In this document: one piece after another, positions 7,923 to 13,673 of the stretch
Position numbering within the stretch: the stretch's first letter is position 1
Layout: each line of letters opens with the position of its first letter
Source of the DNA: an uncultured Kiloniellales bacterium
GTDB taxonomy: Bacteria > Pseudomonadota > Alphaproteobacteria > Kiloniellales > JAKSDN01
DNA: 13,673 nt
Direction: 5' to 3'
NCBI GenBank assembly: GCA_947259625.1
Contig: CAMYMY010000150.1
Span: 1 to 13,673 of the forward strand
Made by a program: the position numbers and the translations under genes
The notes under the pieces: model-generated
What the model saw: only the letters and a program-made list of their open reading frames with translations
The model's database searches: none
What the model was told of the DNA's origin: nothing

Positions 7923-8120
7923 TTAACCGGCCGAGATCACGGCGGCGGAGAGCTCGGCGGACACCGTACCGAACAGGTTCGACAGGGACTCGCCCATGCC
8001 GCGCAGCGCGGCGATGGCGGCGACCATGGCGGCGACCGATACCAGAGCGGCGATCAGGCCATACTCGATGGCCGTGGCGCCGGATTCGTCTTTTGCGAAG
8101 TCTCGGATAGCCTTGAACAT
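7923..8120 (-). CDS. flp: Flp/Fap-type major pilin
   Basis: This is the structural subunit of the Tad pilus (PilA in Caulobacter). The 65-residue prepilin has a short charged leader (MFKAIRDFAKDESG) and the Flp processing site, G14 followed by ATAIEYGLIAALVSVA. That gives Glu at +5 and Tyr at +6 of the mature protein, the Flp signature. The mature chain of about 51 residues is hydrophobic up to about residue 40 and ends in a small Ser/Ala-rich tail. CpaA, encoded next, is the expected processing enzyme. The start has a near-ideal AAAGGAGGT seven bases upstream, and the gene stands apart from the rest of the locus with its own promoter region and terminator. Confidence 0.97.
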   Translation of the reverse strand: MFKAIRDFAKDESGATAIEYGLIAALVSVAAMVAAIAALRGMGESLSNLFGTVSAELSAAVISAG

Positions 8121-8127
8121 GGTTGCA

Positions 8128-8136
8128 ACCTCCTTT
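8128..8136 (-). promoter_or_regulatory. Strong Shine-Dalgarno of flp
   Basis: AAAGGAGGT on the minus strand, seven bases before the flp ATG. It is the strongest ribosome-binding site in the window, as expected for an abundant pilin, and it settles the flp start. Confidence 0.85.
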
Positions 8137-8157
8137 AACAGGGCATAACCAGCACCA

Positions 8158-8189
8158 ATAATCGTCGGTCTGATTTAAAAAACAGTTAA
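8158..8189 (-). promoter_or_regulatory. Putative CtrA-controlled flp promoter (TTAA-N7-TTAA box and -10-like element)
   Basis: TTAA at 8175-8178 and TTAA at 8186-8189 are separated by exactly seven bases, the textbook CtrA recognition pattern. On the minus strand a GATTAT at 8163-8158 can serve as a -10 element. A -35 position 15-17 bases further upstream falls inside the box, as in CtrA-activated Caulobacter promoters such as that of pilA. Transcription would start near 8150, leaving about a 30-base leader with the strong Shine-Dalgarno. The box is seen in the sequence; CtrA binding and the -10 are inferred. Confidence 0.65.
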
Positions 8190-8211
8190 TATGTCGAGGG
8201 GGTTTTTTTGC

Positions 8212-8225
8212 TTAAAAAAACTTAA
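8212..8225. promoter_or_regulatory. Second TTAA pair, spaced six bases
   Basis: TTAA at 8212-8215 and 8222-8225 are separated by six bases, one fewer than the CtrA consensus. It lies about 23 bases upstream of the better box, beside a T7 run (8203-8209) and an A7 run (8214-8220). It could be a weaker CtrA site or simply part of the A/T-rich flp upstream region. Confidence 0.3.
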
Positions 8226-8252
8226 TACTTATAGACCTGGGGTTTATATGAT

Positions 8253-8304
8253 GAAATTCTAATTTCTAGAAAATAGTACATGAAATTTTAGAAATTAGAA
8301 TTTC
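8253..8304. repeat. Long AT-rich inverted repeat with nested palindromes
   Basis: Perfect 15-bp arms (GAAATTCTAATTTCT at 8253-8267 and its complement at 8290-8304) flank a 22-base spacer. Inside the spacer AAAAT (8270-8274) also pairs with ATTTT (8285-8289), extending the hairpin past a 2-base bulge. Each arm is itself a dyad, GAAATT-N2-AATTTC. The element lies in the divergent region between flp and the first PAP2 gene. No T-run makes it look like an ordinary terminator. It could be a multi-site operator, a cruciform or an mRNA hairpin. The following stretch, 8305-8468, returns to high GC and shows no clear promoter. Confidence 0.8.
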
Positions 8305-8468
8305 CCGCCGCGGGGTATGGCGCCGTTGGCAGGGCGGTGGCTTCCGGGTCTGGCCAGCTCGGATCAGCGAGCAGCGTCCCTCGATGCGTGGCTAGGGTAA
8401 CGATTTCGCAAGGGGACAGGCCCTATACCGTTGGTCCCGCCGGAAGCAGGATAGCGGAGCGCAACCTC

Positions 8469-9554
8469 GTGCAAGCCATCACCTATCACTTGAAGGGAAC
8501 GGGATATTTCGCCCGCTTCGCAAGCGTGCTGCGCGCGCACATTTGGCTTGTCGCGATCGTCCTGCTCTATCTGGCCACCGCCTATCTGATCCTCAGGCAC
8601 CATGGCCTGACGCAGGGCATGTCGGTTTTACGTTACGGCCTCGTAGTGCCCCAGATGACCGCGGTCTATCTGCTTTTCTTCGCATTGTTCTATATGGTCT
8701 ACGTGATGGTCGTGGTCCGGCCCGCGCGGCTGATCCGCCATTTGGTGACGGACATCCAGGGGCACTGGCTGGTTGCAGAACGCCTGCTCGGCGGCTTGAT
8801 AATGGTCTTTATACTGCAAGTGTTCTTCTCGATTTTTACTTCGATGAAGGCAATGATTCCTGTGATTAATCCATTTTCTTGGGACGCCACTCTTGCCGAG
8901 TGGGATCGGGCCTTGCACGGCGGCGTCGACCCCTGGGCCCTGATGCAGCCGCTGATCGGCTATCCCCTGGTTACGACCGCGATCAATTTCCTGTATCAGT
9001 GCTGGCTGTTCATTCTCTACGGCATCCTCGTCTGGCAGGCATTCGCGTTGAGCGACCAGCGCTTGCGCATGCAGTTCTTCCTCACTCTCGTGGTGCTTTG
9101 GGTTCTTCTCGGGAACGTCGCCGCAACGCTGCTGTCCTCGGCCGGCCCGGTCTATTTCGGGCGCATCACCGGCCTGGAAGACCCCTTTCAGCCGCTCATG
9201 AGCTACCTGCGGGCGGCGAGCGAGGTGTCGCCGGTCTGGGCGCTGGAGGTCCATGACAGGCTTTGGGGCGCCTATGTGGCAGACAGCGATCAGCTGGGCA
9301 AGGGGATCTCGGCCATGCCCAGCATACACGTCGCCACCTCGGTGCTCTTCGCGCTCACCGCCTGGCGCGCCAGCCGTGTGCTCGGGGTCGTCCTCTGGGG
9401 CTATGCGGCCGTGGTGATGGTCGGCTCGGTACACCTGGCCTGGCATTACGCGCTCGACGGCTATGTCGCCGCGGTGCTGACCTGGCTGCTATGGCGCGGG
9501 TCCGGCTGGCTGACCGCGCGCGAGGGCGCTCCCGCCATCCGGCCCCCGTCGTAG
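8469..9554 (+). CDS. PAP2-superfamily membrane protein, tandem copy 1
   Basis: This is a multispanning inner-membrane protein of 361 residues. It carries the C2 and C3 motifs of the PAP2 phosphatase/phosphotransferase superfamily: MPSIH (283-287, H287) and GSVHLAWHYALDGY (319-332, with H326 the probable nucleophile and D330 its partner). The Ile in PSIH and the HxxxD layout resemble the inositolphosphotransferase (Aur1-like, PAP2_3) branch more than classical PSGH phosphatases. Hydrophobic segments lie at about 24-44, 62-83, 107-125, 170-193, 203-223, 288-315 and 318-342. SSAGPVYFGRITGLEDPF (223-240) is a conserved loop before the active site. The frame is open from a GTG at 8337. I prefer the GTG at 8469, because GGAG lies nine bases upstream and the start then matches the length of copy 2. 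Substrate is unknown; lipid phosphate or phospholipid head-group transfer is the family-level guess. Confidence 0.85.
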   Translation: MQAITYHLKGTGYFARFASVLRAHIWLVAIVLLYLATAYLILRHHGLTQGMSVLRYGLVVPQMTAVYLLFFALFYMVYVMVVVRPARLIRHLVTDIQGHWLVAERLLGGLIMVFILQVFFSIFTSMKAMIPVINPFSWDATLAEWDRALHGGVDPWALMQPLIGYPLVTTAINFLYQCWLFILYGILVWQAFALSDQRLRMQFFLTLVVLWVLLGNVAATLLSSAGPVYFGRITGLEDPFQPLMSYLRAASEVSPVWALEVHDRLWGAYVADSDQLGKGISAMPSIHVATSVLFALTAWRASRVLGVVLWGYAAVVMVGSVHLAWHYALDGYVAAVLTWLLWRGSGWLTAREGAPAIRPPS

Positions 9555-9660
9555 AGGGGCCGCCGGCCCACCCGATACGAGTGCCGGGACGGCCGTTTAA
9601 CCAATCCGCAAGGGCGCTCGTCTATAGCGCTTGTGCGTTCCGATGCAGCGATGGGAGAAC

Positions 9661-10743
9661 ATGGCAGTGCATTCGGCTGCCCTTCAGCTTGGCCTTCAGG
9701 GTCTCGTCTCGAACCTGGCGAGCGTTCTGCGCGCCCATCGCTGGCTTCTGGCGGTTGTCCTCCTGTACTTCGCCGCCGGTCTGGCCGCCGTCGCCTACAT
9801 CGACCGGCCTGAGCGGATGACCTTCTCGCTCTATTCCGCTCTTGCGGTTCGGGCGACCGGCTTCTACCTGCTGGGTTTCGCCCTGGCCTATCCGGTCTAT
9901 GTCATGGCCGTGGCGCGTCCGGCGCGCTTGGTCGGCCACCTCGTCATGGACCTGAAAACCAACTGGCTGACGGCCGAACGCCTGATGGGCGGCTTTCTGA
10001 TTTTGGTCCTGCTGCCGCGGGTCATATCGGTCTTCACCTCGTTCAAGACGCTGATCCCGATCGTCAATCCCTATTCCTGGGACCCGGCGTTCGCGGAGTG
10101 GGACCGGGTGCTGCACGGCGGCGCGCATCCCTGGGAATGGCTGCAGCCCCTGCTCGGGTACCCCTGGGTCACCAGCGGTATCAACTTCTTCTACAACCTC
10201 TGGATCTTCGTCCTCTACGGCATCCTGGTCTGGCAGGCCTTCAGCCTGCGAGATCCGCGGCTGCGCATGCAGTTCTTCCTGACCTTCGTGCTGGTCTGGT
10301 CGCTGCTCGGCAACCTCGCGGCGACTCTGCTCTCCTCGGCCGGCCCGGTCTACTTCGGCCGCATCACGGGGCTGGAGGATCCCTTTGCGCCGCTCGTCGA
10401 GTACCTCTACGCCGCGAGCGAGGTCGCGCCCGTCTGGAGCCTGGAGATCCATGAGTGGCTCTGGCGTTCGCACATTCTGGGCGACTACGATTTCGGCACT
10501 GGAATCTCCGCGATGCCGAGCATCCACGTGGCGGCGGTTACGCTCTTCGCCCTGCTCGGCTGGCGCGTCCACCGCGTTCTGGGTGTCGTTCTGACAGTCT
10601 TCGCGGTGTTGATCCTGCTCGGCTCGGTGCACCTCGCGTGGCACTACGCGATCGACGGCTACCTCTCGATCGTCCTGACTTGGCTGCTGTGGCGCGCCGC
10701 CGGCTGGTGGGTCGCCCGCGACAAGGCGCTCGTACCGGCTTGA
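9661..10743 (+). CDS. PAP2-superfamily membrane protein, tandem copy 2
   Basis: This 360-residue paralogue of the preceding gene aligns without a gap from ASVLRAH to near the C terminus. About 204 of 340 positions are identical by hand count, roughly 60%: near 52% in the first half and 67% in the catalytic half. The motifs are intact: MPSIH (285-289) and GSVHLAWHYAIDGY (321-334, with H328 and D332). The ATG at 9661 follows GGGAGAAC, a good but closely spaced Shine-Dalgarno; in-frame TTG (9631) and ATG (9643) codons upstream look less likely. It lies 106 bases after copy 1 on the same strand, so co-transcription is likely. Both copies keep the catalytic residues, so neither looks degenerate. 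The specific reaction cannot be told from sequence. Confidence 0.85.
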   Translation: MAVHSAALQLGLQGLVSNLASVLRAHRWLLAVVLLYFAAGLAAVAYIDRPERMTFSLYSALAVRATGFYLLGFALAYPVYVMAVARPARLVGHLVMDLKTNWLTAERLMGGFLILVLLPRVISVFTSFKTLIPIVNPYSWDPAFAEWDRVLHGGAHPWEWLQPLLGYPWVTSGINFFYNLWIFVLYGILVWQAFSLRDPRLRMQFFLTFVLVWSLLGNLAATLLSSAGPVYFGRITGLEDPFAPLVEYLYAASEVAPVWSLEIHEWLWRSHILGDYDFGTGISAMPSIHVAAVTLFALLGWRVHRVLGVVLTVFAVLILLGSVHLAWHYAIDGYLSIVLTWLLWRAAGWWVARDKALVPA

Positions 10744-10753
10744 GCGCGCCGGT
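10734..10753. terminator. Small GC hairpin between convergent genes
   Basis: ACCGGC (10734-10739) and GCCGGT (10748-10753) form a 6-bp stem with an 8-base loop. It bridges the stop codons of the second PAP2 gene and the oppositely oriented DeoR gene, which end nine bases apart. It could act as a weak bidirectional terminator, but there is no T-run on either side. Confidence 0.3.
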
Positions 10754-11505
10754 TAGTCGGCGATCAGCAGATTTGTTCCGGCCTTGGCGATACGCTCCGC
10801 CAGCTCGGGCGGCGGGGCGCGGTCGGTGATCAGCAGGTCGATCCCTTCGAAGCCGCAGACCTTGACCGGCGCGTGGCTGCCGAACTTGCTGTGGTCGGCG
10901 ACCACGATGGTCTGGTCGGCCCGCGCCATGACCGCGCGCGAGAACTCTGCTTCCTGCAGGTAGAAGTCCATCAGGCCGTCCCGGTCGATCGCGCCGATCG
11001 AGAGCACTGCGAGGCGCGCCCGGAACTGTTCGACGAAGCGGCTCGCCGTATCGCCGAACACCGCGCCGTCATCGGCGCGCAGCTCGCCGCCGGCCAGATA
11101 GACGCGGTTACGGGCCACGAGGCGGCCGGCGATGTCGGTGCAGTTGGTCACGATCAGCAGGTCGCCGTGGTCGGCGAGCGCCCGGGCGACGTAGGCGGTG
11201 GTCGACCCGGTATCCAGCATCACGGAGTCGCCGTTGCGGACCTGGGCGGCGGCCAGGCGGGCGATACGTTCCTTTTCCGCGGCATTGCGCTCCATGCGCT
11301 TGCGGAACGCCGGCTCGCGCAACAGCTGGGGCAGCACCGCGCCGCCGTGCACCTTCTCGACCAACCCCTTGACGGCCATGGCCTTGACGTCGCGCCGGAT
11401 CGTCTCGTCGGAGACCTCGAGCTGCCGGGCGTGGTCGGTGACGCTGCTCGGGCCGTGCTGCGTTAGCGTCTTCATGATCGTCACCTGACGGGCCGAACGA
11501 TGCAC
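10753..11505 (-). CDS. DeoR/GlpR-family transcriptional regulator
   Basis: This 250-residue regulator has a DeoR-type winged helix at the N terminus (about 5-57, with VSDETIRRDVKAM as the recognition helix region and the typical VHGGAV after it). It also has a ribose-phosphate-isomerase-like sensor domain with the family motifs LDTGSTT (97-103), VTN (119-121), LAGGELR (137-143) and VADHSKFG (202-209). Such proteins are usually repressors relieved by a phosphorylated sugar or polyol. The start is a GTG with AGGAG nine bases upstream. It is transcribed divergently from the betaine-type transporter genes, so it may control them and itself. That would be an unusual target for this family, whose partners are normally sugar genes; the true target could be elsewhere. 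Confidence 0.93.
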   Translation of the reverse strand: MHRSARQVTIMKTLTQHGPSSVTDHARQLEVSDETIRRDVKAMAVKGLVEKVHGGAVLPQLLREPAFRKRMERNAAEKERIARLAAAQVRNGDSVMLDTGSTTAYVARALADHGDLLIVTNCTDIAGRLVARNRVYLAGGELRADDGAVFGDTASRFVEQFRARLAVLSIGAIDRDGLMDFYLQEAEFSRAVMARADQTIVVADHSKFGSHAPVKVCGFEGIDLLITDRAPPPELAERIAKAGTNLLIAD

Positions 11506-11859
11506 GGCTATGGTCTCCTGATCGCCGGTCCGGCGCCGAGCGCCGGTCCAGGTAGTCTAGAACGAGGTTTTCTGCCCGACAATGTGGAACATCTTGGGAA
11601 TTTGTGGATTCCGGCTTGACAGACCGGAACCCCGCCCGTCACAGTTTTGGAGGTGGAAAAACCGTACCTCGCGGCGAAAAGGGCCGGCTATCCAGGGGAT
11701 TTCATACCTGTCCGGTGGGGCTGGCCTGGGGCTATCGCGGATCGTCGATATTCCGGCCCCTGGCCGGGTGTGGCCCGTCGGGGGGCCGAATCTTCGGCCG
11801 TCCGGGAAGGCCGTGCGGGGGCCGTTTCGCAAGAACATGCAAATAGGGAGGCTAAGAAC
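11506..11859. promoter_or_regulatory. Divergent intergenic region with candidate transporter promoter and operator
   Basis: These 354 bases separate the DeoR gene from the binding-protein gene. TTGACA (11616-11621) is a perfect -35 hexamer for the plus strand; the best -10 at 18-base spacing, CACAGT (11640-11645), is poor, so an activator may be needed. The -35 sits inside an inverted repeat, TTCCGG-N9-CCGGAA (11609-11629). A second overlapping dyad, GGAAT-N6-ATTCC (11597-11612), lies just upstream. Together they form a likely operator cluster, with the adjacent DeoR protein the obvious candidate ligand. From about 11650 a GC-rich leader of about 200 bases leads to the start codon. No known riboswitch pattern was recognised. 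Confidence 0.45.
11784..11799 (+). other. Stem-loop in the leader of the binding-protein gene
   Basis: GGCCGA (11784-11789) pairs perfectly with TCGGCC (11794-11799) around a 4-base loop, about 60 bases upstream of the start codon. It has no T-tail and does not cover the Shine-Dalgarno, so it is more likely leader structure than a terminator. Confidence 0.35.
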
Positions 11860-12831
11860 ATGAGGGAGGACAGAAGGATATCGAAGCTGGCGGCGCTGGC
11901 GGCCAGCGGCGCATTGGCGTTGGGCCTGGCCCTGCCGGCGAGCGCCGGCGTGGAATCCAAAGACCAGCTGATCCTGACCATCCACGATTGGACCGGCCAG
12001 TACATCACCACGCATATCATGGGCGAGGTGCTGCAAAAGGCCGGCTACAACGTGAAATACCAGCAGGCCGATTACATCGCGCAGTTCGCCGGCCTCGAGT
12101 CCGGCGACCTCCATGTTGCCATGGAGATGTGGGAGACCACGGGTAAGCAGGCCATGGAGGAGAGCCTCAAGACCGGGAAGACCCTCGATCTGGGCGAGAC
12201 CGGACTGTTTGCCATCGAGGAGTGGTGGTATCCCGCGTACATGAAGGAGAAGTGCCCGGGGCTGCCCGACTGGAAGGCGCTCAACGACTGCGCCGAGGCC
12301 TTCTCGGCCCCGGAAACCGCTCCGAAGGGCCGCTATCTGGGCGGTCCCGTGACCTGGGCCGGCTTCGACGACGAGCGGGCCGAGGCGCTCGGCCTCGAGT
12401 ACGAGGTCGTGCACGCCGGCACCGACGCCGCGCTCTTCGCCGAGCTGCAGTCCGCATACCAGCGAAAGGCGCCCTTCCTGGGCTGGGTCTACGCGCCGCA
12501 CTGGGCGCCCATCAAGTTCGAGGGCGAGTGGGTCGAGTTCCCGAAATATACGGAGGCCTGCTACAACGACCCGAAGTGGGGCTCCAACCCGGACATGGCC
12601 TACGACTGCGGCAAGCCGCGCGGCTGGATCAAGAAGGTCGGCTGGAAGGACGGTGCGGCCAAGTGGCCCTGCGCCTACGAGGCGGTCCGGAACTTCAAGC
12701 TCGACAACGACACCATGGGCAACCTGATCGCCGAGGTCGACCTCGAGGGCCGCAAGGTCGATGAGGTGGTCCTTCAGTGGATCAAGGAGAACGAGGGCAC
12801 CTGGAAGTCCTGGATCGCCTGTAGCCAGTAA
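11860..12831 (+). CDS. Glycine-betaine-type ABC transporter periplasmic binding protein (OpuAC/ProX-like)
   Basis: This 323-residue protein captures a small solute, probably a quaternary ammonium compound, in the periplasm for the importer encoded with it. A signal peptide is clear (RRISK, hydrophobic 9-26, cut after PASA at about 29). The mature part begins with a typical OpuAC-like stretch (LILTIHDWTGQYITTHIMG), followed by Tyr/Trp-rich segments: VAMEMWETT (86-94), EEWWYPAYM (120-128) and FLGWVYAPHWAPIKF (206-220). The many tryptophans fit cation-pi binding of a trimethylammonium group. Six cysteines (132, 144, 234, 250, 271, 321) could form up to three disulfides. The ATG has GGGAGG eight bases upstream; the frame is open further upstream, but that part has no such site and would bury the signal peptide. 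Choline, carnitine, proline betaine or taurine-like substrates cannot be excluded. Confidence 0.9.
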   Translation: MREDRRISKLAALAASGALALGLALPASAGVESKDQLILTIHDWTGQYITTHIMGEVLQKAGYNVKYQQADYIAQFAGLESGDLHVAMEMWETTGKQAMEESLKTGKTLDLGETGLFAIEEWWYPAYMKEKCPGLPDWKALNDCAEAFSAPETAPKGRYLGGPVTWAGFDDERAEALGLEYEVVHAGTDAALFAELQSAYQRKAPFLGWVYAPHWAPIKFEGEWVEFPKYTEACYNDPKWGSNPDMAYDCGKPRGWIKKVGWKDGAAKWPCAYEAVRNFKLDNDTMGNLIAEVDLEGRKVDEVVLQWIKENEGTWKSWIACSQ

Positions 12832-12839
12832 CGGGGGGT

Positions 12840-12870
12840 GCCGCCGGACCGGGCGATCGTGTTCGGCGGC
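12840..12870 (+). other. Intergenic stem-loop between binding protein and ATPase genes
   Basis: GCCGCCG (12840-12846) pairs with CGGCGGC (12864-12870) around a 17-base loop that can add a few more pairs. It starts nine bases after the stop codon. There is no T-run, so it is more likely to protect the 3' end of the abundant binding-protein message, or cause partial termination, than to end the operon. Confidence 0.45.
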
Positions 12871-12918
12871 GGCCCTCCGGGCCCACGACCAGCCTTTCAA
12901 ATAAGATGACTGCGCGTG

Positions 12919-13673
12919 ATGGCCACTCGAGAGCAGTCCAGGAGCGAGGCGGGGGCGAGTAGCGGCAAGGTCGCTGCGAAAACGGCGAAGCTTACCTGTT
13001 CGGGCGTGTGGAAGGTGTTCGGCCAGGGGGCCGAGGAATTCCTTGCCCGCCGCGGCACTGCGCCGAACGCAGCAGAGCTGACCGGGGCCGGCCTGATCGG
13101 GGCGGTGCGCGATGCCGGCCTGGAGGTCGGCGAGGGCGAGATCTTCGTCATCATGGGGCTCTCGGGCTCCGGCAAGTCGACCCTGGTGCGCTGCCTGTCC
13201 CGGCTCATCGAACCCACGGCCGGCGCCATCTTCTTCGAGGACCAGGACCTCCTCAAGACCTCGGAGAAGGAGATGATAGAGCTGCGCCGCCACAAGATGG
13301 GCATGGTGTTCCAGCACTTCGCCCTGCTGCCCCATCTCACCGTGCTCGGCAACGTGGCGTTCCCCCTCGAGGTTCAGGGCGTGGACCGCGAGACCCGCAA
13401 GCGACGCGCGCTCGAGGTCATAGAGCTGGTCGGGCTGCAGGGCCGGGAGGCCTACTACCCGCGGGAGCTTTCCGGCGGTCAGCAGCAGCGCGTCGGCATC
13501 GCCCGCTCGCTCGCGGTCGAGCCGGAGATCTGGTTCCTGGACGAGCCCTTCTCGGCGCTCGATCCCCTGATCCGCCGCGAGATGCAGGACGAGTTCCTGC
13601 GCCTGCAGAACGTTCTGCGCAAGACCATCGTGTTCATCACCCACGACTTCGACGAGGCGATCCGCCTAGCCGA
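12919..13673 (+). CDS. proV: Betaine/proline-type ABC transporter ATP-binding protein (ProV-like, 3' end missing)
   Basis: This cytoplasmic ATPase subunit would power the importer whose binding protein is encoded just upstream; the permease gene is expected past the right edge. About 251 codons are visible. The start MATREQSRSE gives a basic, Ala/Ser-rich extension of about 25 residues before the usual beginning (SGVWKVFGQGAEE). Walker A is GLSGSGKST (80-88), the Q-loop Gln is at 132 (VFQHFALLPHLTV), the signature is LSGGQQQ (184-190), Walker B is IWFLDEP (204-210, E209), SALDP follows (212-216) and the H-loop His is 242 (ITHDFDEA). The stretch KVFG...A preceding GLxVxEGEIFVIMGLSGSGKSTLVRCL is typical of ProV/OpuAA proteins, whose C-terminal CBS domains would lie outside. 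No strong Shine-Dalgarno precedes the ATG, so a start at the neighbouring GTG (12916) is also possible. Confidence 0.92.
   Translation, partial: MATREQSRSEAGASSGKVAAKTAKLTCSGVWKVFGQGAEEFLARRGTAPNAAELTGAGLIGAVRDAGLEVGEGEIFVIMGLSGSGKSTLVRCLSRLIEPTAGAIFFEDQDLLKTSEKEMIELRRHKMGMVFQHFALLPHLTVLGNVAFPLEVQGVDRETRKRRALEVIELVGLQGREAYYPRELSGGQQQRVGIARSLAVEPEIWFLDEPFSALDPLIRREMQDEFLRLQNVLRKTIVFITHDFDEAIRLA

Noticed and set aside
9556..9568. GGGCC-N3-GGCCC between the two PAP2 genes as a terminator
   Set aside because: Short stem with a 3-base loop and no T-run; co-transcription of the pair is more likely.
9597..9602. TTAACC upstream of the second PAP2 gene as a CtrA half-site
   Set aside because: There is no second TTAA at seven-base spacing, and a single hexamer is expected by chance.
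9622..10644. A 340-codon minus-strand open frame opposite the second PAP2 gene, and a similar one at 8628-9446 opposite the first
   Set aside because: The two antisense frames resemble each other only because the sense genes are paralogues; the translations are hydrophilic and repetitive, with no domain.
11557..13644. A 695-codon open frame on the minus strand opposite the binding-protein and ATPase genes
   Set aside because: It is the antisense shadow of two genes with clear family motifs. Its translation is rich in His, Arg, Leu and Gly with no recognisable domain, which is usual for GC-rich codon structure.

Overview
The window comes from a GC-rich alphaproteobacterium. The signs are the cpa-type gene order of the Tad (Flp) pilus locus, a CtrA-like box in front of the pilin gene, and the closest-looking protein families. 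A Rhodospirillales-like host is plausible, but the sequence does not fix the genus.

Left part (1-8120, minus strand): a nearly complete tight-adherence pilus locus. In transcription order it reads flp pilin, cpaA prepilin peptidase, cpaB, cpaC secretin, cpaD lipoprotein, cpaE (TadZ), cpaF (TadA ATPase), tadB, and tadC, which runs off the left edge. From cpaB to tadC every junction overlaps by 1-4 bases (ATGA, GTGA or TAATG), so these genes should be translationally coupled. A strong hairpin with a T-rich tail lies between flp and cpaA and would let pilin be made in excess of the machinery. The flp upstream region is an AT-rich island with an exact TTAA-N7-TTAA box, a -10-like element and a near-perfect Shine-Dalgarno. 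The minor pilins (TadE/TadG) and TadD are not in the window; they may lie beyond the left edge.

Middle part (8121-10743, plus strand): beyond a long AT-rich inverted repeat lie two tandem paralogous multispanning membrane proteins of the PAP2 (type 2 phosphatidic acid phosphatase / inositolphosphotransferase) superfamily. They are about 60% identical without gaps, and their substrate is unknown.

Right part (10753-13673): a DeoR/GlpR-family repressor on the minus strand. It diverges from a glycine-betaine-type ABC importer on the plus strand: a periplasmic binding protein followed by a ProV-like ATPase cut by the right edge. The shared 354-base intergenic region holds a TTGACA inside a perfect inverted repeat, a plausible operator.

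The best candidates for something undescribed are: (a) a gapless internal duplication of the N-terminal helical domain of the Tad ATPase (offset 99 residues); (b) the tandem PAP2 pair beside the pilus locus; (c) the AT-rich nested palindrome between them. No mobile element, CRISPR array, tRNA or rRNA was seen.
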